The notes under the pieces are model-generated. The model worked only from the letters and a program-made list of their open reading frames with translations, was not told where the DNA came from and ran no database searches. Below are positions 6,239-7,832 of a stretch of DNA of 7,832 bases, in pieces. The position numbers and the translations under genes are program-made. Within the stretch, counting starts at the first letter, position 1. Each line of letters begins with the position of its first letter. The DNA comes from Caulobacteraceae bacterium (GTDB lineage Bacteria; Pseudomonadota; Alphaproteobacteria; Caulobacterales; Caulobacteraceae): the NCBI GenBank assembly GCA_947452665.1, contig CANGEH010000096.1, forward strand, positions 1 through 7,832, given 5' to 3'.

Positions 6239-6317
6239 TTTCCCCGCGCAGGCGGGGACCCAGACCGTGACCCACCGTTTGAGGATGACATTCTGGGTCC
6301 CCGCCTGCGCGAGGAAA
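6239..6317. repeat. Long inverted repeat of dispersed palindromic type
   Basis: Two 26-base arms (6239-6264 and 6292-6317) are complementary at 25 of 26 positions, separated by a 27-base loop. The arm core is CGCGCAGGCGGGGACCCAGA and its complement. The loop contains GAGGATGACA, wording I associate with abundant intergenic palindromic repeats of alphaproteobacterial genomes. It begins 12 bases after the regulator's stop and lies 39 bases past the end of the converging phosphoesterase gene, so it could fold in both transcripts and end or protect both. No T-run follows either arm, so it is not a classical intrinsic terminator. Apart from this element, the 6228-6356 gap shows nothing else. Confidence 0.85.
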
Positions 6318-6356
6318 ACGGTTTAAAGAAACTGGAAAGGCGACGGAAGAAGCGCC

Positions 6357-7178
6357 CTAGACCTGTGGAATATGCGCCGATAGGCGTCCGCCAACCCGAA
6401 TCGGCTCGACCCGCAGGGCAAGGCCTGTGGCGGGGTCCGTCTCGACAAACACGCCGCACACCGTCGCCGGGCCCGAGGCCGGTTGATAGCGCCCCTGGCT
6501 GATCCGGGTGGTAAAGCGGCGCAGGGGCTCTTCCTTTTGATTGCCAATCACGCTGTCATAATCGGCGCAGGCCCCAGCATCGGTCTGATAGGCCGAGCCG
6601 CCATTCAAGATCTGGCAATCGGCCGTCGGCACATGGGTGTGGGTTCCGACAATCAGGCTGGCCCGACCGTCGCAAAAATGACCCATGGCCATTTTTTCCG
6701 AAGTGGCCTCAGCATGCATGTCGACAATGGCCGCATCACAGACTGAGCCCAGCGGACAGGCGTCCAGCTCGCGGTCAACCGCCGCAAACGGATCATCCAG
6801 CGCGTCCATATGCACCCGGCCCAAGAGATTGATCACAAGGACCCTGTGGCCGCGCTCGGTCTCAAATAATTGTGCGCCGCGCCCCGGCGCATCGGCAAGC
6901 GGCGGATAGTTCAGCGGCCGGATCAGGCGCGGCTCACGGACAATATAGGTCAGGGCCTCTTTCTGGTCCCAAGAATGATTGCCCAGGGTTAGACAATCGG
7001 CCCCGGCCTCAAACAATTCGCGGGCGGTGTTTTCGGTTATGCCAAAGCCTGCTGCAGCGTTTTCGGCATTCACAATCACAAATTCAAGGTCCAGCTGTCG
7101 CCGAAGACCCGGCAAATGATCGGCCAGACCATCGCGGCCAGACTTGCCAACCACGTCTCCAAAAAAAGCAAAGCGCAT
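6357..7178 (-). CDS. YmdB-like (TIGR00282 type) metallophosphoesterase
   Basis: This is a calcineurin-like metallophosphoesterase of the family that includes Bacillus YmdB, which cleaves 2',3'-cyclic nucleotides; the activity of the alphaproteobacterial members is not established as far as I know. It has 273 residues. The dimetal-site residues, numbered from the ATG at 7178, are D8 in FFGDVVGKSG, E39 and N40 in VNAENAAAGFG, N67 and H68 in TLGNHSWDQ, H155 in VDMHAEATSEK, and H180 and H182 in GTHTHVPTAD. All are present, so the enzyme should be active. A TTG at 7184, overlapping the upstream stop, is an alternative start. The ATG gives better spacing from AAAGGA, and its numbering D8/E39/N67/H68 matches the YmdB residues I recall. 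It lies 2 bases after the cyclo-ligase stop, so the two are almost certainly one operon. Confidence 0.92.
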   Translation of the reverse strand: MRFAFFGDVVGKSGRDGLADHLPGLRRQLDLEFVIVNAENAAAGFGITENTARELFEAGADCLTLGNHSWDQKEALTYIVREPRLIRPLNYPPLADAPGRGAQLFETERGHRVLVINLLGRVHMDALDDPFAAVDRELDACPLGSVCDAAIVDMHAEATSEKMAMGHFCDGRASLIVGTHTHVPTADCQILNGGSAYQTDAGACADYDSVIGNQKEEPLRRFTTRISQGRYQPASGPATVCGVFVETDPATGLALRVEPIRVGGRLSAHIPQV

Positions 7179-7180
7179 AT

Positions 7181-7765
7181 TCAAATTTTCCTTTGGACGG
7201 GGATATAGCGCATTTGCGTCAAAATACCGTCCAAAGTCTCGTCGTGATCTTCAATCGGCAGGGTCGCGACCGATTGGGCGTCAAATCCAAGACCAAGCGC
7301 AACCACGTCACCATGGGCCCGAAGCGCGGACAGGGTGCGATCATAATGGCCCTGACCATAGCCCATGCGCCCGCCATGCCGATCAAAGGCCAGCAAGGGC
7401 ACAATCACCAGATCAGGCTGGCAGGGCAACGCACTGGCCAAGGGCTCGGCCACGCCAAACCCGCTCTTTTCCAATTCATCGCCCGGCTGCCAGGCATGAA
7501 ACTGCAAGGGCGCGCCAGCCACAGCCCTGGGCAGGGCAAGGCGCGCGCCGGCCTTGGCCAGATGCGCCATTAAGGGGCGTGGATCGATTTCTGAACCGAG
7601 TGGAAAATAGCCGGCCACCGTCCCAAAACGGCCTATAAAGTCAGGCGGCAAGTGCTTGATTACCTGGCCTGCGGCATCTGGATTGTCCTTGGCCGCCTTG
7701 GCACGCACCGCCTTCATCTGGGCCCTAAGCGCGGTCTTGGCCGAGGCGGCAGAGGCATGAACCAT
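7181..7765 (-). CDS. 5-formyltetrahydrofolate cyclo-ligase
   Basis: This ATP-dependent enzyme (also called MTHFS, YgfA or FAU1) converts 5-formyltetrahydrofolate to 5,10-methenyltetrahydrofolate, clearing a folate that inhibits one-carbon enzymes. The 194 residues fit the family. Visible marks are an N-terminal basic helix (K10-K26), YFPLGSEIDPRPL (53-65), LALPRAV (76-82), FGVAEP (103-108), PDLVIVPLLAFDRHGGRMGY (117-136) and the nucleotide-binding loop GGRMGYGQGHYDR (131-143). The ATG at 7763-7765 has no clear ribosome site. Upstream lies a probable 6S RNA, an arrangement (ssrS then ygfA) conserved across many proteobacteria and tied in E. coli to processing from a shared transcript. The phosphoesterase gene follows 2 bases after the stop. 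Confidence 0.94.
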   Translation of the reverse strand: MVHASAASAKTALRAQMKAVRAKAAKDNPDAAGQVIKHLPPDFIGRFGTVAGYFPLGSEIDPRPLMAHLAKAGARLALPRAVAGAPLQFHAWQPGDELEKSGFGVAEPLASALPCQPDLVIVPLLAFDRHGGRMGYGQGHYDRTLSALRAHGDVVALGLGFDAQSVATLPIEDHDETLDGILTQMRYIPVQRKI

Positions 7766-7778
7766 GGGCGAAAGACAT

Positions 7779-7832
7779 TACCTGGCAGGGGCAGAAGGGT
7801 GGCGGCGCCGCAGAGACCGTGAAGACGTGTTC
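7779..7832 (-). ncRNA. ssrS: Probable 3' end of 6S RNA (partial)
   Basis: Read on the minus strand, the last 54 bases begin GAACACGTCTTCACGGTCTC, run through a self-complementary GCGGCGCCGC (7802-7811), and end in CTTCTGCCCCTGCCAGG. Alphaproteobacterial 6S RNA usually lies directly before the 5-formyltetrahydrofolate cyclo-ligase gene, and this wording resembles what I recall of its 3' portion; CTGCCAGG would be half of the closing stem. The 5' half is outside the window, so the pairing cannot be checked, and the exact 3' end is a guess. 6S RNA binds the housekeeping RNA polymerase by mimicking an open promoter. It could otherwise be untranslated leader of the cyclo-ligase gene. Confidence 0.5.

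Noticed and set aside
6239..6317. CRISPR repeat or phage attachment site
   Set aside because: It is a single inverted structure with no direct repeats or spacers, and there is no integrase or tRNA gene nearby.
6357..6459. Short minus-strand frames overlapping the regulator's 3' end and the phosphoesterase's 3' end
   Set aside because: They cross the inverted repeat and real genes in other frames, with Arg- and Ser-rich products and no start signals.
6872..7573. 233-codon open frame on the plus strand
   Set aside because: It runs antisense across the phosphoesterase and cyclo-ligase genes, both of which have intact family motifs. Its product is rich in Arg, Gln and Pro with no domain.

Overview
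The window looks like a chromosomal core locus of an alphaproteobacterium. The evidence is the unbroken minus-strand order yebC-ruvC-ruvA-ruvB-ybgC-tolQ-tolR, a gene pair for 5-formyltetrahydrofolate cyclo-ligase and a YmdB-type phosphoesterase, and a probable 6S RNA end just upstream of that pair. The wording of RuvA, RuvC and YebC reminds me most of Caulobacterales, but that is from memory and should be treated as a weak order-level guess. The DNA is GC-rich throughout, with no obvious base-composition break.

Layout from right to left, the direction in which most genes are read. At 7832-7779 is what is probably the 3' end of 6S RNA. The cyclo-ligase (7765-7181) and the YmdB-like phosphoesterase (7178-6357) follow, 2 bases apart. 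A convergent intergenic stretch (6356-6228) holds a long, nearly perfect inverted repeat of dispersed-repeat type. Next comes a two-gene divergent unit: a MarR-family regulator on the plus strand (5781-6227) and a DAACS-type symporter on the minus strand (5645-4407). They share a 135-bp control region with a strong 22-bp dyad. The yebC-ruvCAB-ybgC-tolQR run occupies 4340-1, and tolR is cut by the window edge.

How the genes work together: RuvA, RuvB and RuvC form the Holliday-junction branch-migration and resolution machine. YebC is a translation or regulatory factor that commonly sits next to ruvC. YbgC, TolQ and TolR begin the Tol-Pal envelope system that acts at division. The ruvC/ruvA, ruvA/ruvB and ruvB/ybgC junctions are all 4-base stop/start overlaps, so DNA repair and envelope genes are read as one tightly coupled unit. 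The MarR regulator probably controls itself and the divergent transporter from the shared dyad.

Nearly all of the window is conserved housekeeping sequence, and I did not find a convincing new multi-gene system. The most unusual parts are the transporter, which has lost several signature substrate- and sodium-site residues of its family, its MarR/operator module (which looks inserted into an otherwise conserved neighbourhood), and the 26-bp-arm inverted repeat beside it.
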